The position numbers and the translations under genes were made by a program. Source: SIG603 sp964370775 (GTDB lineage: Bacteria > Bacillota > Clostridia > Oscillospirales > Acutalibacteraceae). From it: DNA of 64,000 nt. A model generated the notes under the pieces. It did no database searches. It saw only the letters and a list, made by a program, of their open reading frames with translations, and was not told the origin of the DNA. Positions 51,111-60,259 of this stretch are shown here, one piece after another; the first letter of the stretch is position 1, and each line of letters begins with the position of its first letter. The DNA lies in the NCBI GenBank assembly GCA_964370775.1, contig CAYJKT010000011.1:15828-79827 (forward strand), in the 5' to 3' direction.

Positions 51111-53249
51111 ATGAAATATCACATAGTTTGTGATAAGCCTAACCGCCTCAGAGTTCGATTCGGTAAATACATATTAACTAAGGAGCAGTGTTACGGACTT
51201 TCCGAACTGCTCCTTTGTGTTAATGGTGTAAAAAATGTTTCAGCAAACGAGATAAACGGCTCGGTGCTTATCGAATATGAAAACAAGGCTGAAAATGTAA
51301 GAGACTTATTATTAAAAAAAATATCGCACTTGGCACTTTCGGATATTAAAGATGGTGTAGCAACACAGAACCAAAGTGCAATAATTTTAGAAACTCAAAT
51401 GAAAAGAAGAATAGTCAAACATTGTGTATGTCATTTGCTAAGAAGCTTTTTTATGCCTGCGTATCCGCACAAAATTTATACTATTATTAGGGCTATTCCT
51501 TATATAGTGAACGGACTTAAGGCTCTTGGCAACAAAAAAATTAATGTAGAGGTCTTAGATGGCACGGCAATTTCTGCCTCGTTGTTGTCAAGGAACTACA
51601 AAACAGTGTCATCTACTCTATTTTTATTAAAACTTTCAGACTTATTGCTTGAATACTCGAACCTTAGGGCGAAACATGCTTTGGCTCAAAGTCTTTCTAT
51701 AAACGTGGACAAAGTTTGGCTTGTAAAAAATGGTGAAGAGCATGAAGTTCATCACAGTGATGTTAAAGTAGGCGATGTAATTCGTATAAGAAAAGGCAGT
51801 CTAATTCCTATGGACGGAACAGTTGTTCTAGGAGATGCCTTGATAAATGAAGCTACAATGACAGGCGAGCCTATTCCAGTGCATAAAACTTGCGACAGCA
51901 CTGTTTTTGCAGGCACTGTTTTAGAAGATGGTGAAATTGATGTAGAGGTTCTAAGTTTACAAAGTGACTCACGCATTGCAAAAATAATAGATTTAATTGA
52001 CACGGGCGAAAAAGAAAAAGCCATGGTTCAAGGCAAGGCAGAACGCTTAGCAGATGACATTGTACCTATTAGTTTTGGTCTGTTTTTTGTAACCTTAATT
52101 TTAACAGGGAGTATATCTCGTGCGTTATCTGTGCTTATGGTAGACTTTTCGTGTGCGATTAAGCTTACTACCCCAATTACGGTTATATCGGCGCTTAAAG
52201 AAAGCGTTAATCATGATATACTTGTAAAAGGCGGTAAATATCTTGAGCTTTTATCAAAAGTAGATACTGTTGTATTTGACAAAACAGGAACGCTCACAAA
52301 TGCAGTTCCAAAAGTATCTAAGATAATTCCGTTAGCAGACGGTTATACAGAAGATGAAGTGCTAAAAATAGCCGCTTGTCTTGAAGAGCATTTTCCTCAT
52401 AGCGTAGCCGCTTCTATTGTGAAAGAGGCGAAAGAGAGAAATATTCATCACCCAGAAGAGCATGGCAAAGTTGAATATATTGTAGCGCACGGAATAGCTA
52501 GCATATATAACAACAAACACTCGGTTATAGGTAGCAGACATTTTGTTTTTGAAGATGAACAGGTTAAGTATCCTAGTGAAAAAGAGCAGTGGATAAACGA
52601 GCAAATTGGAAGTGACAGTGCGGTTTATCTTGCGGTAGATAGCGAGCTTATAGGCATTATTTGCGTTAATGATCCACCAAGAATAGACGCAAAGCCAACA
52701 ATCGATATGCTAAGAAAAGAGGGTGTCAAAGAAATCTTTATGATTACAGGAGATGGCGAGAGTAGTGCTAAATATACTTGTAATTTGTTAGGGATAGATA
52801 AATATTATGCTTCTGTTTTGCCTGATGGCAAGGCAGCAATAATCGAAAAATTAAAAGCGCAGGGCAAAACCATACTCATGGTAGGCGACGGAATAAACGA
52901 TACTCCGGCGCTTAGTGCATCTGATGTGTCGCTTACTCTTAATGGTTCGTCTGACATAGCAAGAGAGGTAGCTGATATTTCTGTTTTGTCTCATGAACTG
53001 ACTAAAATAGTAGAGGCTAGAAGACTTGCAACAAAGTTAATGCAGAAGATATACAGGCAATATGGAATAATTGTTACATTCAATACTGCGCTAATTGCTT
53101 TAGGCATTGTAGGGGTCATAATGGCAAATACTTCCGCATGGCTACACAATGCTTCTACAATTGCACTAGCGATAAATTCAGCAAAACCAATGATGAAAAA
53201 AGAAGATAGAATAACATTGCCGGAGGGGAAGAAAAATGAAACAACATAA
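51111..53249 (+). CDS. P1B-type heavy-metal ATPase, candidate FezB-like
   Basis: 712 residues. An N-terminal HMA-like fold (1-75) lacks the CxxC metal site. Actuator loop is MTGEPIP (near 250), the metal-path helix carries DFSCAIKLTTP (near 345) in place of the CPC motif of copper pumps, phosphorylation site DKTGTLT (Asp390) and hinge MVGDGINDTPALSASD (near 590) are intact. P1B ATPases with SCA-type sites fit the P1B-6 group, which includes FezB of ferrosome loci; the metal is likely iron, but this is inference. GGAGAA precedes the ATG. It overlaps the following 26-codon gene by 14 bases. Confidence 0.75.
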   Translation: MKYHIVCDKPNRLRVRFGKYILTKEQCYGLSELLLCVNGVKNVSANEINGSVLIEYENKAENVRDLLLKKISHLALSDIKDGVATQNQSAIILETQMKRRIVKHCVCHLLRSFFMPAYPHKIYTIIRAIPYIVNGLKALGNKKINVEVLDGTAISASLLSRNYKTVSSTLFLLKLSDLLLEYSNLRAKHALAQSLSINVDKVWLVKNGEEHEVHHSDVKVGDVIRIRKGSLIPMDGTVVLGDALINEATMTGEPIPVHKTCDSTVFAGTVLEDGEIDVEVLSLQSDSRIAKIIDLIDTGEKEKAMVQGKAERLADDIVPISFGLFFVTLILTGSISRALSVLMVDFSCAIKLTTPITVISALKESVNHDILVKGGKYLELLSKVDTVVFDKTGTLTNAVPKVSKIIPLADGYTEDEVLKIAACLEEHFPHSVAASIVKEAKERNIHHPEEHGKVEYIVAHGIASIYNNKHSVIGSRHFVFEDEQVKYPSEKEQWINEQIGSDSAVYLAVDSELIGIICVNDPPRIDAKPTIDMLRKEGVKEIFMITGDGESSAKYTCNLLGIDKYYASVLPDGKAAIIEKLKAQGKTILMVGDGINDTPALSASDVSLTLNGSSDIAREVADISVLSHELTKIVEARRLATKLMQKIYRQYGIIVTFNTALIALGIVGVIMANTSAWLHNASTIALAINSAKPMMKKEDRITLPEGKKNETT

Positions 53250-53316
53250 GTTTTGGTCTATTCTTGCAGTTTTTGCAATGCTAATGTGTATTTACACAGG
53301 ACATAAACATAAATAA
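53236..53316 (+). CDS. 26-residue single-helix membrane peptide (DUF6219-like)
   Basis: The frame starts inside the end of the ATPase gene and encodes MKQHKFWSILAVFAMLMC followed by IYTGHKHK. It has a basic start, one hydrophobic helix and a His/Lys-rich end. GGAGGGG at 53222-53228 sits 7 bases before the ATG, which supports translation. Its position and the histidine-rich tail suggest a partner of the ATPase. Its function is unknown and it is too short for automatic gene calls. Confidence 0.65.
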   Translation: MKQHKFWSILAVFAMLMCIYTGHKHK

Positions 53317-53327
53317 ATTAAAAAGAG

Positions 53328-53361
53328 GGGCTGTGATGAAATGAAAATTTTGTCACAGCCC
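53328..53361 (+). terminator. Hairpin after the P1B ATPase locus
   Basis: GGGCTGTGA / TCACAGCCC, 9-bp stem, loop of 16 bases rich in A and T; no T-run follows, so the strength is doubtful. Confidence 0.5.
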
Positions 53362-53427
53362 TGATTGTATAAAACCCTTAATTCAAAAACACTGTTTTGT
53401 CAAAACGAATAAATTAATGAAACACAA

Positions 53428-53617
53428 TGTAGGGGACGTGCCTCTTACGATTTAATGATTAAATTAAATTCGTTGTAATTCCCAAAATCCATGTAGGGGC
53501 GGATATTATCCGCCTGTAAATTTAGACAAAATTACAGACTTTTTAGGCGGATAATATCCGCCCCTACATGGCTAAATTTTTCTAATCAACACGTGTGCGG
53601 AAAACCCGTCCCCTACA
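53428..53617. repeat. Mosaic intergenic repeat cluster
   Basis: TGTAGGGGACGTGCCTCTTAC, then a complete hairpin unit with arms TGTAGGGGCGGATATTATCC and GGATAATATCCGCCCCTACA, the segment TTCTAATCAACACG and a right arm CGGAAAACCCGTCCCCTACA of the other type. 53362-53427 and 53618-53736 contain no gene. Confidence 0.8.
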
Positions 53618-53737
53618 TTAATTTATGTGTTTTAACGAGTTTGTTATAAACCAGAATTACTAAAAAGTATTACTAGATGACATGCAATATTTTTATTTAG
53701 TGCAATATTTTTAAGAGAAACCCTTTTTCAAAAAGTT

Positions 53738-53772
53738 GAACTGGCTATGACAACAAATGTCATAGCCAGTTA
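53738..53772 (-). terminator. Terminator of the VanW-nitroreductase operon
   Basis: AACTGGCTATGACA / TGTCATAGCCAGTT, 14-bp stem with loop ACAAA; on the minus strand it lies 6 bases after the stop and is followed by CAACTTTTTGAAAAAG. Confidence 0.75.
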
Positions 53773-53777
53773 AATTA

Positions 53778-54305
53778 TTAATACTTATTAAAACTTACTA
53801 AAGTATCAAAATCTTTTCTCATTTTTGCTCTAGGTTCTGTACTCTCAGAGTAGCCCAGGGCAATTAGCATTTTGACCTTTACATCTTCTGGAATTGAAAG
53901 GAAATCTTTTATACCTTGCTCATCAAAACAGCCAATGATACAACTTGAAACTCCTTTTTCTGTGGCAGAATAACAAATTGTTGTAGCCGCAGAGCCTGCA
54001 TCAAAAGCAGCGTAATGTTGTGAATCACATGTAAGTATTGACATAAGTTTTGCTTTGGTCTCGCAAAGAACGATATATACAGGAACCTGATTAGCCCATT
54101 TGTTTATCGGTAAATCTTCTCTTGTAATATAGTTTGCCAAAGTTTTTCCGTTTTCGCAAACCACAAATTTCCATGGTTGTGAGTTGCAAGCAGATGGACT
54201 GTTGATGGCATCTTTTAATATTTCTTCGATGATTTTTCTGTCAACAGGCTTGTCTATATAGCTTCGTGTACTCTCTCGTTTTAAACAAAGTTCTGAAAAA
54301 TTCAT
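53778..54305 (-). CDS. Nitroreductase family protein
   Basis: 175 residues. FMN-binding landmarks are KRESTRSYIDKPVDR (near 9-23), AINSPSACNSQPWKFVVCE (near 32-50) and IIGCFDEQGIKDFLSIPEDV (near 122-141), then MLIALGYSE. These enzymes reduce nitro-aromatics, quinones or flavins with NAD(P)H in the cytoplasm. It follows the VanW lipoprotein gene by 9 bases, and AAGGAG lies across that gap, so the two are one transcript. The substrate is not shown. Confidence 0.9.
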   Translation of the reverse strand: MNFSELCLKRESTRSYIDKPVDRKIIEEILKDAINSPSACNSQPWKFVVCENGKTLANYITREDLPINKWANQVPVYIVLCETKAKLMSILTCDSQHYAAFDAGSAATTICYSATEKGVSSCIIGCFDEQGIKDFLSIPEDVKVKMLIALGYSESTEPRAKMRKDFDTLVSFNKY

Positions 54306-54314
54306 AAAATCTCC

Positions 54315-55919
54315 TTATTCTGTAGGTTCAGTAGTAGGGTCTGTTGTAGGTGTTGTTGTAGGTGCTGTAGTAGGCTCTGTTGTAGGTGCTGTAGTAGGCT
54401 CTGTTGTAGGCTCTGTTGTAGGCTCTGTTGTAGGTGATGTTGTAGGTGATGTTGTAGGTGATGTTGTAGGAGCAGTTGTCACAGTTGGAGCAGGAGTAGC
54501 AGTAGCAGTTGGTGTAGATGTTGGAGCGACTGTATTTGTGTTTCCTGAACTTCCTGTAATTTTGCTTGTGTCTGTTCCAGGACCTATTCTATAAGTTTTT
54601 GCCTTTGCGTAGTACTCAGAGTCAGAAAGAGCCTCTCTTTTAACTTCAACACCATCTTTATAGAATATCTTTTCAGCTTCTGCAAAATAACCTTGATAGC
54701 CGTTAGTTACTAACTCATATTCGCCCGATGCTAGGCTGTAGTCAGTTATATATTCGATTTGTGAAGGAATAGGAACTACTTCATCTACCCAACCTTGACC
54801 TATAATTTCATCCCATTCTTCACTAAATTTTCCGTAAAATGTAGCATAAAGAGTTAGTCCGTCCATATATGTTACTAAATATATAGGTTCATCGCTTGAA
54901 TTTTTAAATTTTACATCATAGTAACCATAGCTAATTGTAGCATCTATTCCAATTGGAACATAAGAAGACGGAGTAGCATGGCATTCTCTGGATGTAATTT
55001 CCATGTCTGCTTTAAAGGCAGCTACATAAATAGTTGTTGCAGCTTGACAAACTCCGCCACCATACATAGGCACAGAAAGTCCGTTGACTAAACCACCGGC
55101 TGGCAAGAAACCACTTGACGCATAAGACGTATTACCCACAATTCCGTTAAACGAAAATTCTTCGCCTGGTTGCAAAGTAGTGCCGTTTGTTTTTTCAAGT
55201 GCAAGTCTCATGTTATGTGTGCCGTTTTCTGTGTTTGTAGAGTATGTGTCGTAAGTTGAGAGCTGACCATAAGAATTTTCAATGTCTTCAATTGTTGTTT
55301 CAGGCTGTTTTTCTGTAATTACAACAGAAATATCACCACTTTTTTGCTGATTAAGATAGCTTAAAACTTTATCTGTAGTTTGCTCTACATCTATACTTTG
55401 CCCTGCTTGTCCCTCTTTAAACACAAAAGTTCTTGTATCAAAGTCAAAATAGTCAACAGAGGCATCTTGAGCTTCTACTATATAGTTATCTGCAATTTCT
55501 TGAATAGTATTCATAACAGATTCTTCATCTGGATTATAATCAAATTCTAAATTCGCATAATTGCCTGTTTCTAAAGCTGTTGTGAGTGTTTCTTCAATAT
55601 TATTAGTAAAATTTAAGTCGCTAGCATTAATAGTTTTTGTCTCATCGCCAAAATTTAGCTTGATTGAAAGCTTATTGTATACAGAATCAAGGCTAGTTTC
55701 GATGGTTGTTATGGCTTCGTCCAGCGTTTTTTCACCTATATAAACAGAGTTTACTATAGTGTTTTCAGGAAAAGTAGCCGTAGCAAGTACATTTTCTGAA
55801 CTTTCAGAACCTTGAGAACTTCCATCTGCGGATGGGTCTGAGTCTGTACTTCCGCATGCTGTTAAAATGCACACACTAGATATTGTTAGAAGTAGTATTT
55901 TGAATAAATTTTTTTTCAT
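54315..55919 (-). CDS. VanW family lipoprotein with Pro-Thr-rich tail
   Basis: 534 residues. The signal peptide has a lipobox (ILTACGS, Cys22). Residues about 45-210 resemble a PG_binding_4 type domain; the VanW domain runs from about 215 to 350 with NMRLALEKTNGTTLQPGEEF and VPMYGGGVCQAATTIYVAAF. It ends with 80 residues of four-residue units (PTTE, PTTA, PTTS, PTTD), a flexible wall-spanning stretch. VanW proteins are exported and associated with peptidoglycan, but their biochemistry is unclear. The start is preceded by AAGGAGA. Confidence 0.88.
   Translation of the reverse strand: MKKNLFKILLLTISSVCILTACGSTDSDPSADGSSQGSESSENVLATATFPENTIVNSVYIGEKTLDEAITTIETSLDSVYNKLSIKLNFGDETKTINASDLNFTNNIEETLTTALETGNYANLEFDYNPDEESVMNTIQEIADNYIVEAQDASVDYFDFDTRTFVFKEGQAGQSIDVEQTTDKVLSYLNQQKSGDISVVITEKQPETTIEDIENSYGQLSTYDTYSTNTENGTHNMRLALEKTNGTTLQPGEEFSFNGIVGNTSYASSGFLPAGGLVNGLSVPMYGGGVCQAATTIYVAAFKADMEITSRECHATPSSYVPIGIDATISYGYYDVKFKNSSDEPIYLVTYMDGLTLYATFYGKFSEEWDEIIGQGWVDEVVPIPSQIEYITDYSLASGEYELVTNGYQGYFAEAEKIFYKDGVEVKREALSDSEYYAKAKTYRIGPGTDTSKITGSSGNTNTVAPTSTPTATATPAPTVTTAPTTSPTTSPTTSPTTEPTTEPTTEPTTAPTTEPTTAPTTTPTTDPTTEPTE
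54321..54470 (-). repeat. Tandem 12-base repeats coding for the Pro-Thr tail
   Basis: Variants of a 12-base unit (GTTGTAGGCTCT, GTTGTAGGTGCT, GTAGTAGGTGAT and relatives on the plus strand) are repeated about twelve times in frame. Likely length-variable by slippage. Confidence 0.85.
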
Positions 55920-56049
55920 ATATATCTCCTTAAGTTGAAATTTTAACTTTCACAGTAATTATATCACATAAAAATTAAAAAAAAAAGCATATTATAAAAA
56001 TTTTATTTACAATAATTGACTACATATTAAGAATTTATGAAAAATCATA

Positions 56050-56078
56050 TTGAAAAATATAAATATAAAGTGTATAAT
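56050..56078 (+). promoter_or_regulatory. Sigma-A promoter of the vWA/PP2C/kinase operon
   Basis: TTGAAA, 17-base spacer, TATAAT; transcription would begin near 56085, which rules out any start codon of the vWA gene upstream of that point. Confidence 0.75.
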
Positions 56079-56123
56079 ATAATAGGAATTAATTTTAATA
56101 ATGCTAATAGAAAGGTCGTTAAC

Positions 56124-56966
56124 ATGAGCGATATCGAAAAAGAATTAGGCAGTTTAGAACTAGATGACATAGAAAATATTGATCTTGATGAAATAGATGA
56201 TTTTATAACCACAGGCAAACCACAGGCAATAATACAAGAAGCATTGGGAGGAGTTACAACATTTGTTGATATAGTATTCTGCATAGATGTTACTGCTAGT
56301 ATGGCTCCTATCATAAATACAGTTAAAAACTTAACGTTAGATTTATATGATGATTTAATAGAAGAGATGAGAAACTCAAGAAACAGAATTGTTACACAGT
56401 TAAGAGTTAGAGTTATTGCTTTTAGAGACTATTATTGCGATGGAGAATATGCAATGCAACAGTCCGATTTTTTTACACTTCCAAATGATAAAGCTGAGTT
56501 TCGTAATTTTGTGGCAGCATTAGAAGCGGTAGGGGGCGGAGACGAACCTGAAAACGCATTAGAGGCAATAGCACTTGCAATGAAATCTGAGTGGGTAAGG
56601 GTTAATAATCCAAACACTGAAAAGGCACGAAATGTTGTTGTTGTGTTTACAGATGCCTCGGCGCATCCTTTTGAAAAGTCTAAAAAAAGTAGTAATCAAT
56701 ATTACCCGGCAGATATGCTGAAAAGTTATAATGATTTATATGAGGCGTGGTGCGGCCAAGGCTCATATGGAACATTTGGTGGAGAATATGTTATGGATAG
56801 AAATGCAGAGAGATTAATTGTTTTTGCTCCTGTAAATTCATATCCGTGGGATAAAATTGCAGAGGATATAGACTATGCTGCGGTAATTCCAATATCGGCG
56901 GCTAAGGGTGGAACAGAGGTAGGACGTGAGACTATAATTAACACAATTAGCGGTAGTATGAGATAA
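56124..56966 (+). CDS. von Willebrand A domain protein, TerY-like
   Basis: 280 residues from the ATG at 56124 (AAAGG 8 bases upstream); the longer frame from 56037 lies mostly before the promoter. An acidic N-terminus (1-30) leads to a vWA domain with an intact MIDAS: D55-V-T57-A-S59, the loop GGGDEPEN (137-144) and FTDAS (175-179). TerY-type vWA proteins usually add a C-terminal zinc ribbon; here it is absent and a separate zinc-ribbon gene is at 60260. In TerY-P triads the vWA, PP2C phosphatase and kinase are encoded together; all three are adjacent here. Cytoplasmic, with no signal peptide. Confidence 0.85.
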   Translation: MSDIEKELGSLELDDIENIDLDEIDDFITTGKPQAIIQEALGGVTTFVDIVFCIDVTASMAPIINTVKNLTLDLYDDLIEEMRNSRNRIVTQLRVRVIAFRDYYCDGEYAMQQSDFFTLPNDKAEFRNFVAALEAVGGGDEPENALEAIALAMKSEWVRVNNPNTEKARNVVVVFTDASAHPFEKSKKSSNQYYPADMLKSYNDLYEAWCGQGSYGTFGGEYVMDRNAERLIVFAPVNSYPWDKIAEDIDYAAVIPISAAKGGTEVGRETIINTISGSMR

Positions 56967-56981
56967 GGAGAAAATTTTGAG

Positions 56982-58904
56982 ATGAATTTTGTCATTAATA
57001 AACCTCTTAGTGGGCATGATGAAGATGCGCCTGCCTTTGCTGATGATAAAATTCTTATTGTCTGTGACGGTCTGGGCGGTGCAGGTCAAAATAAATATCA
57101 ATTGGGCGATGAGAAAAAAAGCAGTGCATATCTAGGATCAAGAGTAGTTTCAAGTACTTGTCAAAATTTTTTGCACGAAAACTATGAAGAGATATGTATT
57201 CATATGGGCAAGCCTGAAAAATACATAATTAGTTTAAAAGAGCATATAACAAATAAGCTAGACAAATTTGTAGAAGAAAATGGACTGGTCAATTTAATTA
57301 TTGGTAAGTCTATTCAAATGTTACCTACAACTCTTACAGCGATAGTATATGCAAAATTTGAGAATAGGACAGAAGCATTAGTCATTTGGGCAGGAGACTC
57401 AAGGGCTTTTTTACTGACAGAAACTAGGGGATTGCAACAATTAACAGTAGATGATACACCATACGACACAGATGCCTATGAAAAATCGGCGCTTATGTCA
57501 AACAATATAAGGCAAGACGGTGATTTTCATCTAAATTATTGCTATTATGATGATCTTCCTAGTGACTGCATATTGTTTACTTGTACTGATGGTTGTTTCG
57601 ATTATTTAAGTACTCCTATGGATCTTGAATACAGGGTAGAATATGCTGTTTTAAAAACAGAAGTACTTACTAGAAAAGATGTAACAAGGTTTGAAGAGAC
57701 TTTAGGTAATGTGCTTACAAACTATGGGCAACAAGACGACTGTAGCATGGCTGGAGTTATAATAGTAGATGAAAAAAAATGCTCTGAAATGCAGATGATG
57801 CTTAATAGAAGGGCGTTGTTTGTTCAAGACCAGTACAGAAATAAATATTTATTGTACGACAAAAAAGTAGTGAAGCGAAAAGCAGAGAACACACATAAAT
57901 TCCAAGAGCTAGACTCGTGTATAGCTGAACTAGATGTACCAGTTTATAAAGAGCTAAAATCTTTAGTTACAAGGGTTTATCAAATTGATACCGACATAAC
58001 AGAAAATATATATGACGATGAAGAAATAATTATAGAACTAAGGTATGCGCTAGCTACTTTAGATGTTTATAGAAACTATATAAAGCAAGTAAATGTATTT
58101 AAAGAAAAAGGATTGGTTAGAAACACTGAAATCAGTGTAGGGTATGATAAGCTTAGAAAAATGTATGAAGAACTCATGTTTAGAGAATATGTAAATGATT
58201 TATTGGGTTTTAGTTTCTCAAAGTTTTTCAACCTTAATTCTCAAAGAAATAAGTTAGCTCAAAAGTATAGCGAACTTGTTACAGAATATGAACAAGTGAA
58301 AATAGACTACTCTAAAAACTTGCAACATAGCATGTTTAGCATGCAACAGTTAGGTAAGAAAAACCCCGAAAACATACAAAATATTGAAGAGCAATCTCAA
58401 TCTTTTTTGAAATTTGAAGAAAAATTTTCTGACTTAGTAGATATCAAAACACAGTTGCAAGAAACAGAAGATGCGCTTAGATTGCATTTTCGTGAAAAAA
58501 ATAAAGATATAGAATCCAAGTTTAAGCAGGCTTTATCAAAAGGCTTTGTAAAGACAGACCCAAAAGACAACAAGTATAAAGATATCTGTAAAGAGTACGA
58601 TAAGTATGTTAGTCTACAAACAAGAATGGAAGAATATTTTGCCTTGTCAAAAGAAGATAGACTGAGTAATTTCGAGAGATACTTAGAGGAAAATTGGCCT
58701 GAAATTAGAAGGTTTTTACAGACAAAAGGGGTATCTAATCAGTTTGCTTGCAAAGATTATTTAGATATAATACAGGAACACGAGAAAAAAAGAGATGAAC
58801 TAACTTATCAAATTGAAAAATATGAGGTTAGAAAATATGATTTATGGAAAGAATATAAGCCGTTATATGAATTATATAATGGATACTATATAGCAAAAAC
58901 ATAG
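56982..58904 (+). CDS. PP2C-type serine/threonine phosphatase with long coiled-coil C-terminus
   Basis: 640 residues. PP2C core in the first 265: DEDAPAF (13), CDGLGGAG (28-35), VIWAGDSRAF (134-143), FTCTDGCFD (199-207) and the metal pair DDCSM (252-256), so the metal-binding aspartates are intact. The remaining 375 residues are almost entirely helical and charged, with heptad stretches around 290-620 (for example QRNKLAQKYSELVTEYEQV), and they end YELYNGYYIAKT. The tail is unusual for PP2C and may bind the kinase or vWA partner. The gene is 15 bases after the vWA gene. Confidence 0.88.
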   Translation: MNFVINKPLSGHDEDAPAFADDKILIVCDGLGGAGQNKYQLGDEKKSSAYLGSRVVSSTCQNFLHENYEEICIHMGKPEKYIISLKEHITNKLDKFVEENGLVNLIIGKSIQMLPTTLTAIVYAKFENRTEALVIWAGDSRAFLLTETRGLQQLTVDDTPYDTDAYEKSALMSNNIRQDGDFHLNYCYYDDLPSDCILFTCTDGCFDYLSTPMDLEYRVEYAVLKTEVLTRKDVTRFEETLGNVLTNYGQQDDCSMAGVIIVDEKKCSEMQMMLNRRALFVQDQYRNKYLLYDKKVVKRKAENTHKFQELDSCIAELDVPVYKELKSLVTRVYQIDTDITENIYDDEEIIIELRYALATLDVYRNYIKQVNVFKEKGLVRNTEISVGYDKLRKMYEELMFREYVNDLLGFSFSKFFNLNSQRNKLAQKYSELVTEYEQVKIDYSKNLQHSMFSMQQLGKKNPENIQNIEEQSQSFLKFEEKFSDLVDIKTQLQETEDALRLHFREKNKDIESKFKQALSKGFVKTDPKDNKYKDICKEYDKYVSLQTRMEEYFALSKEDRLSNFERYLEENWPEIRRFLQTKGVSNQFACKDYLDIIQEHEKKRDELTYQIEKYEVRKYDLWKEYKPLYELYNGYYIAKT

Positions 58905-58929
58905 AAGTTAAGGAAAGGGTAATCGAGAA

Positions 58930-60231
58930 ATGGACATAGTAAACGGTTATCAATATGATAAATTAAAGGCACATACCTCTGCAAATGGCATATGGTATTA
59001 TGCCACGGCAGACGGAAAGGCGTTTTTCTTAAAAAAGTTTATGCAACCCAAATATCCGCTAGAGACTGCAAGTGAAGATATTTTTGATTTTAAAAAACAT
59101 GAGTGTGAAGAGTGGTTAGCCGCTAAAAAAAAGCTTATAGCTGCACTTGACGACCTTGGAAACGGAATGGGAAATATTATTTCACCTAGAGAAGTGTTTA
59201 GACACAAACAAAGCTTTTATCAAGTTACTCACTGGATAGAAATTCAAACAGATTCACTTGACAAAATAAAAGAATATGACTACAATGATAAAGTAATGCT
59301 ACTTAACACCTATTCGTCATCACTTAAGAGAATACACAGCAAAAATATAATTCATGGCGATTTAAAGCCAGAAAACATATTAATAGGAAGAAGTGCGTCG
59401 GGTAACCCTGTAGCAAAAATTATAGACTTTGATGATTCCTATTTTTCAAAGAAACCACTATCTCCAGAACTTACAGTGGTTACAGATGCCTATCAAAGTC
59501 CCGAACTTGCAGCTTATAAAAGAGGAAATGTGAAGTACAAACAAAGGCTTACTTGTTCCTCAGATGTTTTTGCAAGCGGAATTATTTTTCATCAATATTG
59601 GTGTGGTGAAATGCCTAGGTGTCAAAATAGTGATAAGTTTGTGTATGAGGCAATTGCGGCAGGTGAGCAGTACGGGCTACACAAATCTTTGCCAGATTGG
59701 CTTAAAGAATTAATAGAAAAAATGTTAAGTTCACTCCCAGAAGATCGCCCTACTATGGAAGAAGTTCATGCTGTGATAATTTCAAAAGGCAACATAGAAG
59801 AGCGAGCAAAAGTTATAATGCAAACAATTAACTTTACTTTATTAGATCAAGCGCTTGAAAATGTTCCAAAAAACTTAGAAAGATTTAAGGATAGAACTGT
59901 TAAAAAACTGCAAAAGGTGCTTGACAAAATAGAAGAGGGTAGAGAGTCAGCAGATCAAAAAACGATAGATAAATATTCAAAAGCGTTGACAGACGCATTA
60001 AACGGCTTGAAGGTAGACAAAAATTATGTGGTTGAGCTTGATTTTTCTAAGCTAGATCAAATACTAGCTGCCGTGCCTGATAACTTAACAAGGTTTACCG
60101 ATAAATCGGCAGAAGATCTTATCAGAGTAGTTGAATTTGCAAAAAAAAGCAGAGAGTTAACAGAACAAGCTGATATTGACAAACTCACTAAATTACTTTA
60201 TGTAAAATTTAAAAGTCTTGTAAGAAGATAA
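58930..60231 (+). CDS. Serine/threonine protein kinase of the TerY-P-like operon
   Basis: 433 residues. The kinase domain (about 8-285) has the ATP lysine in AFFLKKFMQP (near 35), catalytic loop HGDLKPENI (142-150), DFDD at 166-169 in place of DFG and SPE at 190-192 in place of APE. The C-terminal part (300-425) contains two related helical repeats: LDQALENVPKNLERFKDRT (305-323) and LDQILAAVPDNLTRFTDKS (375-393), each followed by a FIVAR-like helix. There is no transmembrane segment or PASTA domain, so it is a cytoplasmic kinase distinct from PrkC/PknB. It lies 25 bases after the phosphatase gene. Confidence 0.88.
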   Translation: MDIVNGYQYDKLKAHTSANGIWYYATADGKAFFLKKFMQPKYPLETASEDIFDFKKHECEEWLAAKKKLIAALDDLGNGMGNIISPREVFRHKQSFYQVTHWIEIQTDSLDKIKEYDYNDKVMLLNTYSSSLKRIHSKNIIHGDLKPENILIGRSASGNPVAKIIDFDDSYFSKKPLSPELTVVTDAYQSPELAAYKRGNVKYKQRLTCSSDVFASGIIFHQYWCGEMPRCQNSDKFVYEAIAAGEQYGLHKSLPDWLKELIEKMLSSLPEDRPTMEEVHAVIISKGNIEERAKVIMQTINFTLLDQALENVPKNLERFKDRTVKKLQKVLDKIEEGRESADQKTIDKYSKALTDALNGLKVDKNYVVELDFSKLDQILAAVPDNLTRFTDKSAEDLIRVVEFAKKSRELTEQADIDKLTKLLYVKFKSLVRR

Positions 60232-60259
60232 ATTCGTGTAAGAAAGCAGGTGATTAGTT

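Noticed and set aside
54321..54470. Possible CRISPR array or minisatellite of regulatory type
   Set aside because: The repeats are contiguous, have no spacers and are in frame with the VanW reading frame, so they encode a linker.
56037..56123. Longer N-terminus for the vWA protein
   Set aside because: The promoter boxes at 56050-56078 lie inside this stretch, and the ATG at 56124 has a proper ribosome site.
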